A stretch of DNA of 64,000 nucleotides from Heterobilharzia americana. Lineage: Eukaryota > Platyhelminthes > Trematoda > Strigeidida > Schistosomatidae. The notes beneath the pieces are model-generated. The model saw only the letters and a program-made list of their open reading frames with translations, was not told where the DNA came from and searched no databases. Positions within the stretch are counted from its first letter, which is position 1. The number at the start of each line of letters is the position of its first letter. Shown here one piece after another: positions 34,250 to 44,085 of this stretch. Both the position numbers and the translations under genes were made by a program. The DNA lies in assembly GCA_944470555.2 (NCBI GenBank), contig OX104130.1:1426001-1490000 (forward strand), read 5' to 3'.

Positions 34250-34735
34250 TAACAGACAGACAAACAAAATCAACGTAGAACCACTCAACCGTGCATCACT
34301 TCAAATTGCTACACAGTTGCTAAATGTGTGGATAGAAAAAGAGTGATATCAAGGTAGACAAAGTTGTTTAAGATGGAAGTTAGCCCGAATATTCAAGATT
34401 TAGAAGACGTCAAAGAGAAGATATATCTGCGCCATTGTGACCGATATTCAGCCATGTCACTAAGAGTTTTTAACCATTGGTTCCTATCGTCTTGAAGACC
34501 TCAGCCAAGAAATCTACATCTTCATGGGTTGGTGCCGCATCTTGGTCTGGTCATCCTGGACTCTCTTCCAACTTCTAGGTGGTCTTGGCTTCGCCTACTC
34601 AGTACACGTTCAAGCCATTACAGCCGATGAAGGTTCACAACCTCATCAATCGACTTGCTTGTCTTGCTTATTACCCTTCACCTGACCTCAAAAATTGTCA
34701 CACGGTGATTCCGCTAAAGGTGAGCAATGATGTGT
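34250..34735 (-). mobile_element. Family 1b 3' fragment
   Basis: Plus strand begins with gacagacagacaaacaaaatc and continues through the 1b 3' UTR and C-terminal coding region to gtcacacggtgattccgct. Truncated there. Intron 5. Confidence 0.78.
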
Positions 34736-35084
34736 AAACAATACTGTATCACTGTGTATTTTATCACATTAACTCATTCAATACAGAAATACACTTTCCC
34801 ACACTTTTGAATACCTACTCATACTAATTCCTTTTTGTGTAATTGATGGGTTTTCGGACATTTAGTAGATATAACACACAAGTAGAATAAGATTAGAAAA
34901 ATACTAAAATGCGTCATTTTATCCTTTACATAGAATACTATCTGCCATGAATTCAACTTCTCAATTGAGGTGGTCAATGTCTTTAATCCCCATAAGGACT
35001 CTTTATACAAAGGATTAAAACTAGTCTAAGAACATCAGTTCACAGCTTCATAAGTTTGAAATGTACTATGAACATATTCGTGAA

Positions 35085-35290
35085 ACTGTGGCTCATTGGT
35101 TTAGGGAGATGAATTTTAACCGACGGGTCACGGATTTGAGTCCGCTTTTTCGCCTATCCAGTGGGGTAAAGTAGCCCGGTAATAGTATTATCGGCTTTCA
35201 CGCAATGGGTGTGGCGCATTGCCTACTGCACGAGTGTGCACAAGGTTGCTGAGTGCATTTTTTCTTCGTGAGAGTTTTGATCAAAGTATG
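35085..35290 (+). repeat. tRNA-like short element S5
   Basis: A-box-like gtggctcattggtttaggga, a B-box-like cacggatttgagtccgc, then gtgtggcgcattgcctactg and gagtgtgcacaaggttgctg. Similar units are at 36,295 (+) and 39,055 (-). Intron 5. Confidence 0.6.
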
Positions 35291-35522
35291 GACATGACTT
35301 TGCACTTGTTCGTTATCTTCATCTGCGTATAGTAAATTGGATAGCAGATCCCGATTACGAGTTCGGCAACTGCGAACTCATGGTTATTTTGTGGCTGCCG
35401 TAATTAAGATTTCATTCATTAGAAACCTAATACAGCAATTTTTAATCAATAGGAAACAATAAGAAATAATTTTTAAAAAGTGAGATCAGACCAGACAATG
35501 TATGAAACAAGTATATACATAC

Positions 35523-35856
35523 CTAAATCTTCAACAAATTGTTCCTTAACTTGGCCATTGGATTGTTGCTTGTCTGATTATTTGCATCTACTGGTGGTGT
35601 ATCTCGCCCATTTATGAATGAACTAGACTGCTGCTGCTGAGCACGATCTTTCAGCATTTCATCACGTACAGTTTCCACCATAATGTATAAGATAGAAAGT
35701 GTTATACGAAAAAGTTCACTGTCGTCTGGGTCAATTTCTAATCGTCGAGTTGAAGTAACTTGAGAGGTTTGTTTTTTATCTGTTTTGGCTGATTCATTAC
35801 CAGCACTAGTTGCGTTACCACTACCACCACCTCCTGTCAAGTTTGTAGCCCATGAA
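35523..35856 (-). CDS. STRIP: STRIP exon 5, with frame break
   Basis: Enters correctly from exon 4 (acceptor TTTCTAG) and encodes a glycine/serine linker, then LEIDPDDSELFRITLSILY and VETVRDEM, a clear match to the vertebrate DLRVLLNIMYLIVETV block. A QQQQ and serine-rich piece follows. The last part reads as family-like QVKEQFVEDL only in a different frame, which is also the frame that joins exon 6 correctly. The exon is 334 nt, but flanking phases require one more or two fewer bases. As assembled, the entering frame ends in TAG at 35,525-35,523, directly before the donor GTATGT. Causes could be an assembly indel, a real mutation, or removal of an unannotated 23-nt segment at 35,569-35,591. 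Confidence 0.85.
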
Positions 35857-35859
35857 CTA

Positions 35860-36290
35860 GAAATACGAATAAGTCAGTGAATTTTATATATAAATCAGAA
35901 GTCTAATGGTTATGAATACATGTGCTTAAATTGCTAAAATCAAAGTAGAAGTTGAATATTTACCATATTTACCTCAAAATAATAAATCTTACATCAGTCG
36001 TGAGGTATTGTTTTGCTTGGATGGGCAGCTAATCAACTAATTCAGTTGGTGTCTTTTATACTTATGATCTTACTGTCATAAAGATGAGTACACTCACTTA
36101 CTACACATTTCTGACGGAAGTTCTGGGTGACAAAAGCTGGCTTAACTGAGGGAGAACATCAGTTTTCAGAACTTTACAGAAACACTGATAAAGAGTGCCA
36201 ATAGATACGAAAGCTAGATTTACAGTTCTTTGCTAACTACTTCCGACCAAGTACAATATACAGTACAACATATCTAACTGATGAGTTACC
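35860..36290. other. Intron 4 sequence, nothing recognised
   Basis: No conserved frame or known repeat was found. Confidence 0.4.
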
Positions 36291-36294
36291 CGTA

Positions 36295-36500
36295 GAGCTG
36301 TAGCTCATTAGTTAGGAAGATGACCATCAACGACTTGGTCACGACTTCGGGCCCTGCTCCTACGCCTACCGAGGTTTGGGCAGCTAAGTAGTATCACCAA
36401 AAGCCCTCAAACAATAGGCGTGACTTATCGCTCACTGCGCAGATGTTCACAATGTGGCTGAATGGGTTCCGTTTTCGATGAGTCATCTAGCTTGGCGGTC
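36295..36500 (+). repeat. tRNA-like short element S5
   Basis: gagctgtagctcattagtta and cacgacttcgggccctg at A- and B-box spacing, then a body resembling 35,085-35,290 (gcgtgacttatcgctcactg, acaatgtggctgaatggg). Intron 4. Confidence 0.55.
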
Positions 36501-36919
36501 ATCCCACTGTAAAATTGTCTGACAGTATTCTTTCAGCATGGCATAGGTTTCTATACAGAAACCGAATTGTGTTACTATGTGATAATTTTTAAAAATGTCT
36601 TACACTTAACGCTAATATAAAATGAGAATAGCACTCAACAACAACAAAAATATATAATACTCAAAAGAAAATCAGCAATACACATCCCAGTATATCTCGG
36701 ATATTAATATCTTTGAGTATTGTGTATCATAAAGATTAAGAAAAACCCCAAGTGATCCTAAATAACACCAGAAGTATCTAGAAGGAATTTTATTTCGAGG
36801 TAAAAATGGGGAAGATATTTGAATTAGCGTACCAATCAACTACCACATAACATACAGACTCTTTTATTCACTCATTATCTTGACAGGAAGTCATAACCCT
36901 TATTAAATGGATGCCTGGA

Positions 36920-36962
36920 TAAATGAATGAATGAATGAATGGATGAATAATAATAATACAAC
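36920..36962 (+). repeat. (AATG)n/(ATA)n microsatellite
   Basis: aatgaatgaatgaatggatg followed by a run of aat triplets. It could be the tail of a lost retroelement. Intron 4. Confidence 0.7.
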
Positions 36963-37067
36963 TAGCCAGTGGTGATAATCTTACTAGCGCGATACAATAT
37001 CGCTAATAAACCCATCTATCCAACACATGACTAGCAATCAGAATTCTTTAATTTCATTTTGTAAAAT

Positions 37068-37130
37068 GGGCCAGGTGACGAGTCCAAAACAGGACGAAAC
37101 GCACGTCCTGGATTCCACTGCTAACCAGCA
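37068..37130 (+). ncRNA. Hammerhead-like unit of the Sm-alpha type
   Basis: gccaggtgacgagtccaaaa, caggacgaaacgcacgtc and ctggattccactgctaacc give the Sm-alpha order: core, stem II (GUCC/GGAC), GAAAC, closing helix. The first core base is G where C is expected (GUGACGA), so activity is doubtful. Intron 4. Confidence 0.65.
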
Positions 37131-37616
37131 AGTAGACTACAAAACCGAAATTGTTCTTGAAAGAATTTGAATTAATCTAAACTTTCATTTTCCGTTGATG
37201 ATTTTATTGAACCAACTAATTAAAAGAGGAGGGACCACATTTATTCTTGAAATCTCTTGTTAAAGATTGGTAAAGTGTAAATGTGACTAATTTTGTATAG
37301 CTATATTTGAGCAGTTCAAATACTGTTTCACTACTGGGTCATAGATTCAAACCCTTCGGTCATCAACTTCAATCTGAACACTTACACATAGTGCCATTAA
37401 GTTTCGTAAAACAAATGTACCTTAAAGTCTATTTACCAAAGTTTTCTACATGGTTAGTGAGTTACGTTAGTTCAACGAAAATAATGACAGGTACATCGTA
37501 CAACCATCAAGCTGCTTACCTAAATTATGATAATAGCAAGAGTGAAACCGTAAACGTACAATATGCAAAGCATTAGAGTCGCTTATATTTGCGGATGGAA
37601 GGGGGGCGGGGTAGAG

Positions 37617-38524
37617 AAGGTTAGTAATTATGTGTAGTCATTGAACTTATCTATCCATTTTTCGGTTCAGCTCCTAGTTGCAGGCTGGAGCTTATCTAAT
37701 ATGGATATTATCTTCCGAAAACTTGGTGGATCGGCCCCACTCCCCACCGAGCAGGGAACATTTAAGCAACGCTTTCGCCTGAAAATGAACATTTCTGCCA
37801 GAGCATTCTATTAACGCACCCTCAAAGTGATTAATGTCATCCCAGAACCCTCCCAACTGTAAGGTTTCAACGGATCCATATTTGCCGGATAATCAGTTCG
37901 TTGACTGTACTTACCTACCTAGGAGCAAATGTGTGTGGAACGTGTCCCACTGAAGTTTCCACAACCTTGCAGACTTCAGTGCAGCTCACCTTCTCGAAGT
38001 GGCAACTCACCAGGCTACCGATATCACCAAGACTAAGGCTAGTGACACAGACATTCCGGACCGAATATCGCTCGTCTTCGTATGGTAAGACTGTATACGC
38101 CTCTGGGGATTGCTTTGACAACAGCGACTACCAAAATTAGGAGGCTGGATTCACCTTACTCTTGGGTTTCACTGCGCCCAATACACTGAGCAGAATTCTG
38201 ACGGTTAGCTAGACCATTGGTGTTTTGGAGACTTGCACATGGGTCGCACTGACAGCAATTACTTTGATGGCGCATTGGTGAGGTCACGAGGAGACTCAGT
38301 GTCATAATTTAACTAAGCCTGATCTGTAATACCCGGCGTATAAACCATCTCCAGCTTTCTAAAGCCAGCAGTACAAACCCAGCAACAATCAACTGCGCTA
38401 TGTAGAGCTTTCTTTACGTTAACAATTTGGCACGTGGCTATGGAGATCTAGACCACCTCAAGAGAAGCATAGTTACTTTCGGGGAGGAGGTGAGTAATGA
38501 TGTGTAGTCATCAAATTTATCTAA
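37617..38524. repeat. Unidentified block bounded by a 35-bp direct repeat
   Basis: The string aggttagtaattatgtgtag (37,617) followed by tcat…ttatcta recurs at 38,486 as aggtgagtaatgatgtgtag and tcat…ttatcta, about 80% alike, enclosing about 830 bp. The interior is GC-richer than its surroundings and has no long open frame. It ends about 30 bp from the exon 4 donor. It could be a solo or short LTR-like element, a non-autonomous DNA element, or a tandem duplication. Confidence 0.4.
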
Positions 38525-38555
38525 ATTCAGCATATGACTAGCATATTCAACTTAC

Positions 38556-38820
38556 TCATAATCAATCTCATACAGTAGTAATTGTGTAACAGCATGGAAT
38601 ACGCCTGTTTCAATGAATAAATAAACATTACGCCTAGCCCAAGTTATTTGATCCTCTTCCAATTCACAATCGCCAAAATTTCCCTGTAATAAGTATAATA
38701 GTGATCGCTTAGCCGCTAGACGCAAGAAATAATCTTTCGATTCTAAATCATCCAACAGTCTTTGAATGCATGAATGACGTTCGGCGCTGCTGATTTCAAA
38801 CCATTTAGCATGAACTGGAA
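38556..38820 (-). CDS. STRIP: STRIP exon 4
   Basis: Encodes VPVHAKWFEISSAERHSC, then LLYLLQGNFGDC and ARRNVYLFIETGVFHAVTQL, matching the helical N1221 region of STRIP proteins. The acceptor after TTATCTTGAAG agrees with phase 1 from exon 3. The donor GTAAGT leaves two bases (GA) of a codon. Confidence 0.94.
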
Positions 38821-39054
38821 CTTCAAGATAAAAAAAATAACGGACACGAAATCACATACAAACACTATAGCATAATACACTGATATATACAAGCTTAAAA
38901 AATTATAAGATAGCGATTTTAAATGTGCCAGAAACTGATCTTCTATGCGAAACTTTTATGAAATGGCTTAAAGTATGAGGGTGGAAAAAAAGTTCAACAA
39001 GCACTTCGAAGCAGAAAAGTGAGAATACATCTAGTAAGTATAAAATGCATTAGT

Positions 39055-39215
39055 CGAATCGAAATGCATTCAGCAACCTTGGGCACATCGTGCAGTAAGC
39101 GACGAGCCACACCTATTGTGTGAGGGATATTGATGACACTACCTGGCCGCCGGAAATCCGTTAGGTGGTTGAAAGTCATCTCCCTAAACCAATGAGCCAT
39201 AGCTCCACAAAATGT
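39055..39215 (-). repeat. tRNA-like short element S5, minus copy
   Basis: In reverse complement: tatggctcattggtttaggg, then the S5 body with gtgtggctcgtcgcttac. Intron 3. Confidence 0.55.
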
Positions 39216-39414
39216 GTCAATACTGACTTAGAATAAAAACAAATGCAGTCATTTCAAGTAGGTTATTACGAAAAGGTAACATGTGTTTGATCACCAACTT
39301 GTCTTCAAAGAATTGCTGCTTCCATATGGTGTGACCGCTAGGAGTTTTAAATGTATGGGAGGTAAACCACTTGAAGCGTTTATGAATCTGTATAAATTAG
39401 GTGAAGAGAAACAT

Positions 39415-39690
39415 TGATTAATTAGTGAATCTCTGTTCAACAAATATACACCCAACACATGTAATAGAAATGATGCAACACCTATGCCAGAGATATGGAG
39501 AATTTTACTACCGATAAAAGCGAAGAATATGAGGTGACAGGACTAAAAAAATTAGATGTTGGAAGTAATGTAAGTACATTGATATAATTATAAGTGATAG
39601 TTTGTGCTCGGAACATCATCAAATAGATAATACTGTGTCACTGTGCGATATATATTAAATAAACAAATCCAACATGTAATAATATGTATT
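39415..39690. repeat. Dispersed repeat shared with 22,450-22,750
   Basis: Shared strings in the same order: acacccaacacatgtaatag, gaggtgacaggact, and aataaacaaatccaacatg. No coding content. Intron 3. Confidence 0.55.
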
Positions 39691-39779
39691 TCGACGTTGA
39701 GACAGTATTTCTGATGAACGTCAACAACAGACAAAAAACAACTCGTTTGTCAGCAATTAAACGCTTTATTACTTCTCCC

Positions 39780-40560
39780 TTTTCTCATCTTGCAGACGAA
39801 ATCTCAGCTCTGATACAGAAGACCATTCAGCATTTGTCAATGTACGTCATCTGTGGCTGAGGTACGATATCTGATTACTTCACTAAAGGATGAGTATATT
39901 GTGCTGCAGTTCATCCTGTCCTGTTATACGGCTGTGAGAAATGGTCATTGAAATTGGAAGACATGAAGTGATTATAGGGTTTTGATCATAGATGTCTTCG
40001 TAGCATCGATCTCGTTTGGTGGAATCATCGTGCGAGCAATGTCGAAGTCAGGTCACAGGGAACTAAGAAAGGAAGGCAAGTTAGAAGATGAGTGGGTTAA
40101 CGTTCATCGACTGAGTTGGCTTGGATGCGCTACAGCACCGCCTAACTCAACGTGCAATACTAGGAGATATTGGATTAATTTGGAAGAGGGTTCAGGGTGG
40201 CCAGACCAAGATGTGGCACCAGTCAATGAAGTCTCTCACTGTTGAACTGATCTGTGTAGAGAGCCACAGACTGCGTAGTTGTGATCCGGGAGTCGAAAAG
40301 AATCAGTGGTTGAGAACTATTGGTGATATGGCTGAAAATTGGTCACAATTCAGTCCTTGATATCTCCTAAACCTTCAATATTTGCACTATCCGTAATCCT
40401 CAAATTGTTCATTCTTTCACACAACTTTGTCTACTTTGATATCACTCTTATTCTATCCTCTTGTTCTTTGTGTACAATTGTGAAGTGTGGCAACTTGAAC
40501 CGGTGCACCTTTGTGCGAGGTTCTACGTCGATTTTGTCAGTGAGTCATCGTCTTTAGCCA
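39780..40560 (+). mobile_element. Family 1b 3' fragment
   Basis: Starts within the RT C-terminal region (gcatttgtcaatgtacgtca, then catctgtggctgaggtacga) and continues through the LLYGCEKWSLKLEDM-like segment, WLRTIGDMAENWSQ (about 40,308-40,350) and the 3' UTR, ending with ttgtcagtgagtca. Truncated 5'; antisense to STRIP, intron 3, ending about 260 bp from exon 3. Confidence 0.82.
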
Positions 40561-40821
40561 CTTTTCATCATTATTTGTCTCTTTTTGATAAGTTTCTATC
40601 GGATTTACTCTGAGGAGTATAACAACAGCTTGAACTGGTGAACTTATTGGCTTATGTTAGACAAAAACACTATGTGGGTTTTACTCAGTTATGAAATACT
40701 AATGGAAGTGACAATTAAAAGAGATAAGGTAACGAATGATAACAAATCATAAAGAAATAAGCTCCAACTTCAAGTATTGGCATTCATGATGCTGGGGTTC
40801 ATCTAAAAAGCTTACATTTAC

Positions 40822-40896
40822 CATTTCTTCTTAAGTAACTTTCGAAGTGATTACGATTCATCTGAAACTCTTCATCCTCAGAATAACTGTATAATT
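40822..40896 (-). CDS. STRIP: STRIP exon 3
   Basis: Follows a 41-bp intron. Encodes the strongly conserved ELYSYSEDEEFQMNRNHFE stretch, the counterpart of vertebrate ELYSYTEGPEFLMNRKCFEEDF, start of the N1221-like domain. Enters and leaves in phase 1; donor GTAAAT. Confidence 0.93.
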
Positions 40897-40937
40897 CTAT
40901 ACAAAAAAGATATGTTATAGATTGTTACTAACCATAC

Positions 40938-41010
40938 CAGAAATTTCTACACTGTATTCATCAGCATCATTGTAAACGAAATCTATATCCGTGTTTTGTT
41001 CTTCAGCGGT
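40938..41010 (-). CDS. STRIP: STRIP exon 2
   Basis: Acceptor TTTTTGTCAG, donor G|GTATGG. Encodes TAEEQNTDIDFVYNDADEYS and a few more residues, aligning with the vertebrate D-L-E-F-E-Y-A-D-T-D segment. The upstream intron is only 49 bp. Ends in phase 1, supplying the G of the ELYSY glutamate codon. Confidence 0.9.
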
Positions 41011-41059
41011 CTGACAAAAAGAGAGCAGTTTTTCCAAATAATATGTAGGCTCAACTTAC

Positions 41060-41101
41060 GGTATCTTCCTTTTTATCAATATCTTCAATGGAATCGTCCA
41101 T
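41060..41101 (-). CDS. STRIP: STRIP exon 1 (start codon)
   Basis: Starts at ATG 41,101-41,099 and encodes MDDSIEDIDKKEDT, ending in phase 0 at a strong GTAAGT donor. The acidic N-terminus precedes the conserved block and is shorter than the proline-rich vertebrate N-terminus. This ATG was chosen because it is in frame with exon 2 and sits 19 nt after a pyrimidine-rich splice acceptor. An alternative upstream start was not seen. Confidence 0.8.
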
Positions 41102-41120
41102 CACAAGAAATCTCCAAAAA

Positions 41121-41122
41121 CT
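41121..41122 (-). promoter_or_regulatory. STRIP: Splice acceptor 19 nt before the STRIP start codon
   Basis: The minus strand reads TTCTTTGTTTTTTAAAG just before the leader of exon 1, a good pyrimidine tract and AG. It implies either a further 5' non-coding exon or spliced-leader trans-splicing, which schistosomes use for a minority of genes. Seen as sequence only. Confidence 0.5.
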
Positions 41123-41269
41123 TTAAAAAACAAAGAACATTCGGTTTAATGTATTTGTGGACACAGCTCATTATGAATACGGTCACTGTCAACTGTAGGC
41201 CATCATCAGCGGTTTATACGATGTTGCATATGGACAGGTTCAGTATGAAATGCATGCTCAAATTAAGTC

Positions 41270-43720
41270 CTCGACCGATAGCTGTTAACTTGAAATGGTG
41301 GTCAGGCTTCTATGCTGCAATGACCCAACGAGCTGGTAGGATGCTTGTTCCCGCGAGGTCCTACTATACCAAAAAGGCCTTTTAGATAGTGGTTAGACAA
41401 AAAGCAGTTACCATTACAGAGTAGATTGCTACGCTATGGAGATTTGAGGGGGAAGTCGTGCTGCTGACTGGACAAGAATGTGACAGAGGTAAGGTGTTTC
41501 TCTTGGATGGCCAGCAGTGCTACGTTTATGCTACCTTCCCTATGAAGAAGGTGGGATAGAAAATGTCGGCATAATCTCGTCACTAAACAACATGCTGATG
41601 CTTGCGACAGGGATTCATAGTTGGATTCGAAAGCAAAACACCAAAATCTAAAACTTACCAAAAGGCCATGTGTGACCGGTCTCAAGTAGATATCCCTTGA
41701 GCTCCGCAGTCACACATTAACCTCTACTTTTGGAATTCCTCAATAAGAACTAGCCTTCTATGGTGTACGCAGCTGAGAAGTGTTAACCACCCACACACTC
41801 CCAATAAGTACACAAGACCCAGCCAGACATAACCTATTCTCCTCAACTTTGTCTCCTCCTTTGTCTTCACCTCCTGACACAAACATTAAGCCTCTTACAC
41901 CTCCAACCTCTTATCCTTCGACCACTGCAAACGATCAAAGCCATAGAAACCTTATTCCTGGTCTCCTAAGCCTCCACTATCGATCCCATATCGGAGCTTT
42001 CAACGTCCGGACTCTATTTGAAACCGGACACCAAGCATCACTCGCCAGAACGCTAGAACCTCTTGCCATGGATGTATGCTGTGTCTCAAACACGTATACA
42101 GACCCAAATGTGGTTATTAAATTGACCTCACCTAGCCACTGTAGTGAGACTGCAGCTCTCGTGAACTCGCTGGTGTAGACATGACATTGGGTTTTGGAGC
42201 AAACAGGGGACTTGTCGATTGGATACCAGTCAACACCCATCTATGCGCAGTTTGACTGAATGGACCTGTAAGAATTAGGAAAGATCATGGGGACAGGCGA
42301 TACCTAGGCGTAATCTCCACCTACGCACCCACCAACAGTAGTTCGAAGTATGAATTTTATGAAAAGCTGTCAATTTTGTTACAGAAAGCAAAATATTCAG
42401 ATGTAATCATAATGGCAAGTGACGTTAACGCTTAAGTAGGGAAAACAGCTACTTGGAAAGGAATCTTGTGGGGTATTTACGGAATCCCATTCCAACGAAC
42501 CAACAACGGTGACTGTCTCTTGCGAATTCGTTCCAACAATTTCTCGCTTCTAATCAGCACTAACTCCGAGTATAAGAAGAGACACTGCCTTACATAGCGT
42601 TCGCCGACATCAAACCAATGATGGACACAGATGGGTCATATTGCTATAAGCTATTGTTGAAGAAGGTTGGCGAACAATTACCGTCCTTTCTGCAGTAGGA
42701 GTTCGAAGTGTGATCACGCACTAGCACGGGCTAGTGTAAGTCTGTGCCTTACTGGCTGTAGGGAACAGGTGATAGTGACTCCTGTTTATGGTCGATTGGA
42801 AGATGAGGACGCAAAGTACGTATTTGGGGAGGAGTTAGCTAAGTATTTACCTTAACATAACAGCAATGCTCATTCTGAGGAAACAAGGCATGAAACTAAG
42901 TCCTCTGTAGAAAAAGTGGCAACGACAGTTGGTAAGCTACTCTCGAAGGTTAGCAAATGTCACTGAATGTTCACAACGTCATCCCAACAAATTGATGTGA
43001 GAAGACTGATTCCAGGTGGCTGTCTCTGACTACGATGAATAGCGAGAGCAACTCAAACATAAACTAGTCAGGAGTCTTCGCATCGATCGCGAGAGAGATA
43101 GAGAAGGCATCAGCGTTGGGTAATAGCCAGCAACTATTTAGGCTTATTAAGGATACCGGCAAGAAGAAGACGATGGTTACTGAAATGATCACCGAAAAGG
43201 ATAACCTTCCAAGACCGGCGGTTAGGACGGTGGGCAGAGCAATTTCAAGCACAGTTTAACCGGTCCTCAGCAACGCTTCAAATGCCCAGCATCTAACCTG
43301 AACCTGATCACGATGTGGATGTCAGTCCTTCAACTCTTCTTGGATTTGAGATGGCTGTATCGAACCTGAAAGCAGCAGGACCCGACAATTTGCCGCCTGA
43401 AGTCTTCAAAAAAGGTAGGAAATTGCTACTTAGAGTAAAGGTACGGGATCATAGGTAGTGCCACCAGACTGGTGTATCTCACTGATCAGTCCAGTCTATA
43501 AGAAGGCGGGAGAATATTGTGACAGGTATAAGGGAATTAGTTTGGCTAATATTGTGTATAAGATCCTAGGCTTCATAGTTATCCGACGCGTAACTGGGGC
43601 TGCAATTTGTCAGCCTTTTCAACTAGTAGGACAATGTCATCTGCGTACTCCAACTCAACCAGATGCCTTCCAAGGATTGGATCACATAGCAATTCATCAC
43701 GTTACTGTCCCTGAAATAGT
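41270..43720 (+). mobile_element. Family 1b copy upstream of STRIP, mosaic
   Basis: Begins with the family 5' end (ctcgaccgatagctg at 41,270, 168 bp from the STRIP ATG, divergent orientation). It contains HIGAFNVRTLFETGHQ (about 41,990), the endonuclease remnant, the SDHALARASVSLCLTG-like block (about 42,710) and the RT start (AAGPDNLPPEVFKKG near 43,375). It breaks up after about 43,600 into short pieces: a minus-oriented fragment (acaatgtcatctgcgtactc) and a plus-oriented endonuclease scrap (GLDHIAIHH). Frameshifts and stops occur throughout. The part 41,808-43,157 is nearly identical to 24,963-26,312 in reverse complement; the flanks are diverged. Confidence 0.85.
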
Positions 43721-43984
43721 TACCTCTAAATGCAGATTTTCATACTAGCTGAACGAACCACCAGCGCCAAACTTAGGAACGGTTTTCTATTTACTCTCAC
43801 TTTCAGAACAGACAATTCACTAACAACAGCCGATTGTTTCATATTTATGCGTGATACTGTAATTAGTAACATAACAGATGCAATAATCATTTCGTTCAAA
43901 AATAATGTACGGGGAGTACGCTTGTAAAATGTTATACAATTAGAATTATAAACTGTATTAAATATATTCTCCAGAATAAAGCGG

Positions 43985-44085
43985 TTACTATCATCATTTT
44001 ATTAAAGGTTCAGCGTTTCGTCAGCATCCTCGACTTATTATTTACTATTATTATTACCACTACTGTTATTTACTACAAGTCAACC
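43985..44085. other. Short AT-rich spacer between retroelement fragments
   Basis: Contains attattattaccactactgt runs, probably an old element tail. Confidence 0.35.

Larger units (their letters stand above)
13480..41101 (-). other. STRIP: STRIP1/2 (FAM40) ortholog locus, first 12 coding exons
   Basis: Striatin-interacting proteins are core subunits of STRIPAK, the cytoplasmic assembly of PP2A with striatins, MOB4 and GCK kinases that controls growth, cytoskeleton and Hippo signalling (known for the family). Twelve exons were rebuilt from GT/AG sites, phase and similarity. They encode about 680 residues against roughly 840 in vertebrate STRIP1/2; the C-terminal part is outside the window. Family hallmarks are ELYSY, the ARRNVYLFIETGVF block, [50 protein letters not shown] and HKEIIVKAIS. 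Introns 1 and 2 are 49 and 41 bp; later ones are about 1.1-8.9 kb and hold the retroelements listed. Exon 5 contains a frame break. Only the low-complexity serine/glutamine region in exon 8 differs greatly from vertebrate proteins. Confidence 0.93.

Noticed and set aside
35523..35525. TAG as the real C-terminus of a short STRIP protein
   Set aside because: A strong donor follows directly, and seven further exons with family-specific motifs continue in consistent phase.
36920..36962. Short tandem repeats as a CRISPR-like or satellite array
   Set aside because: Simple 3-4-bp microsatellite without spacers or longer repeat units.
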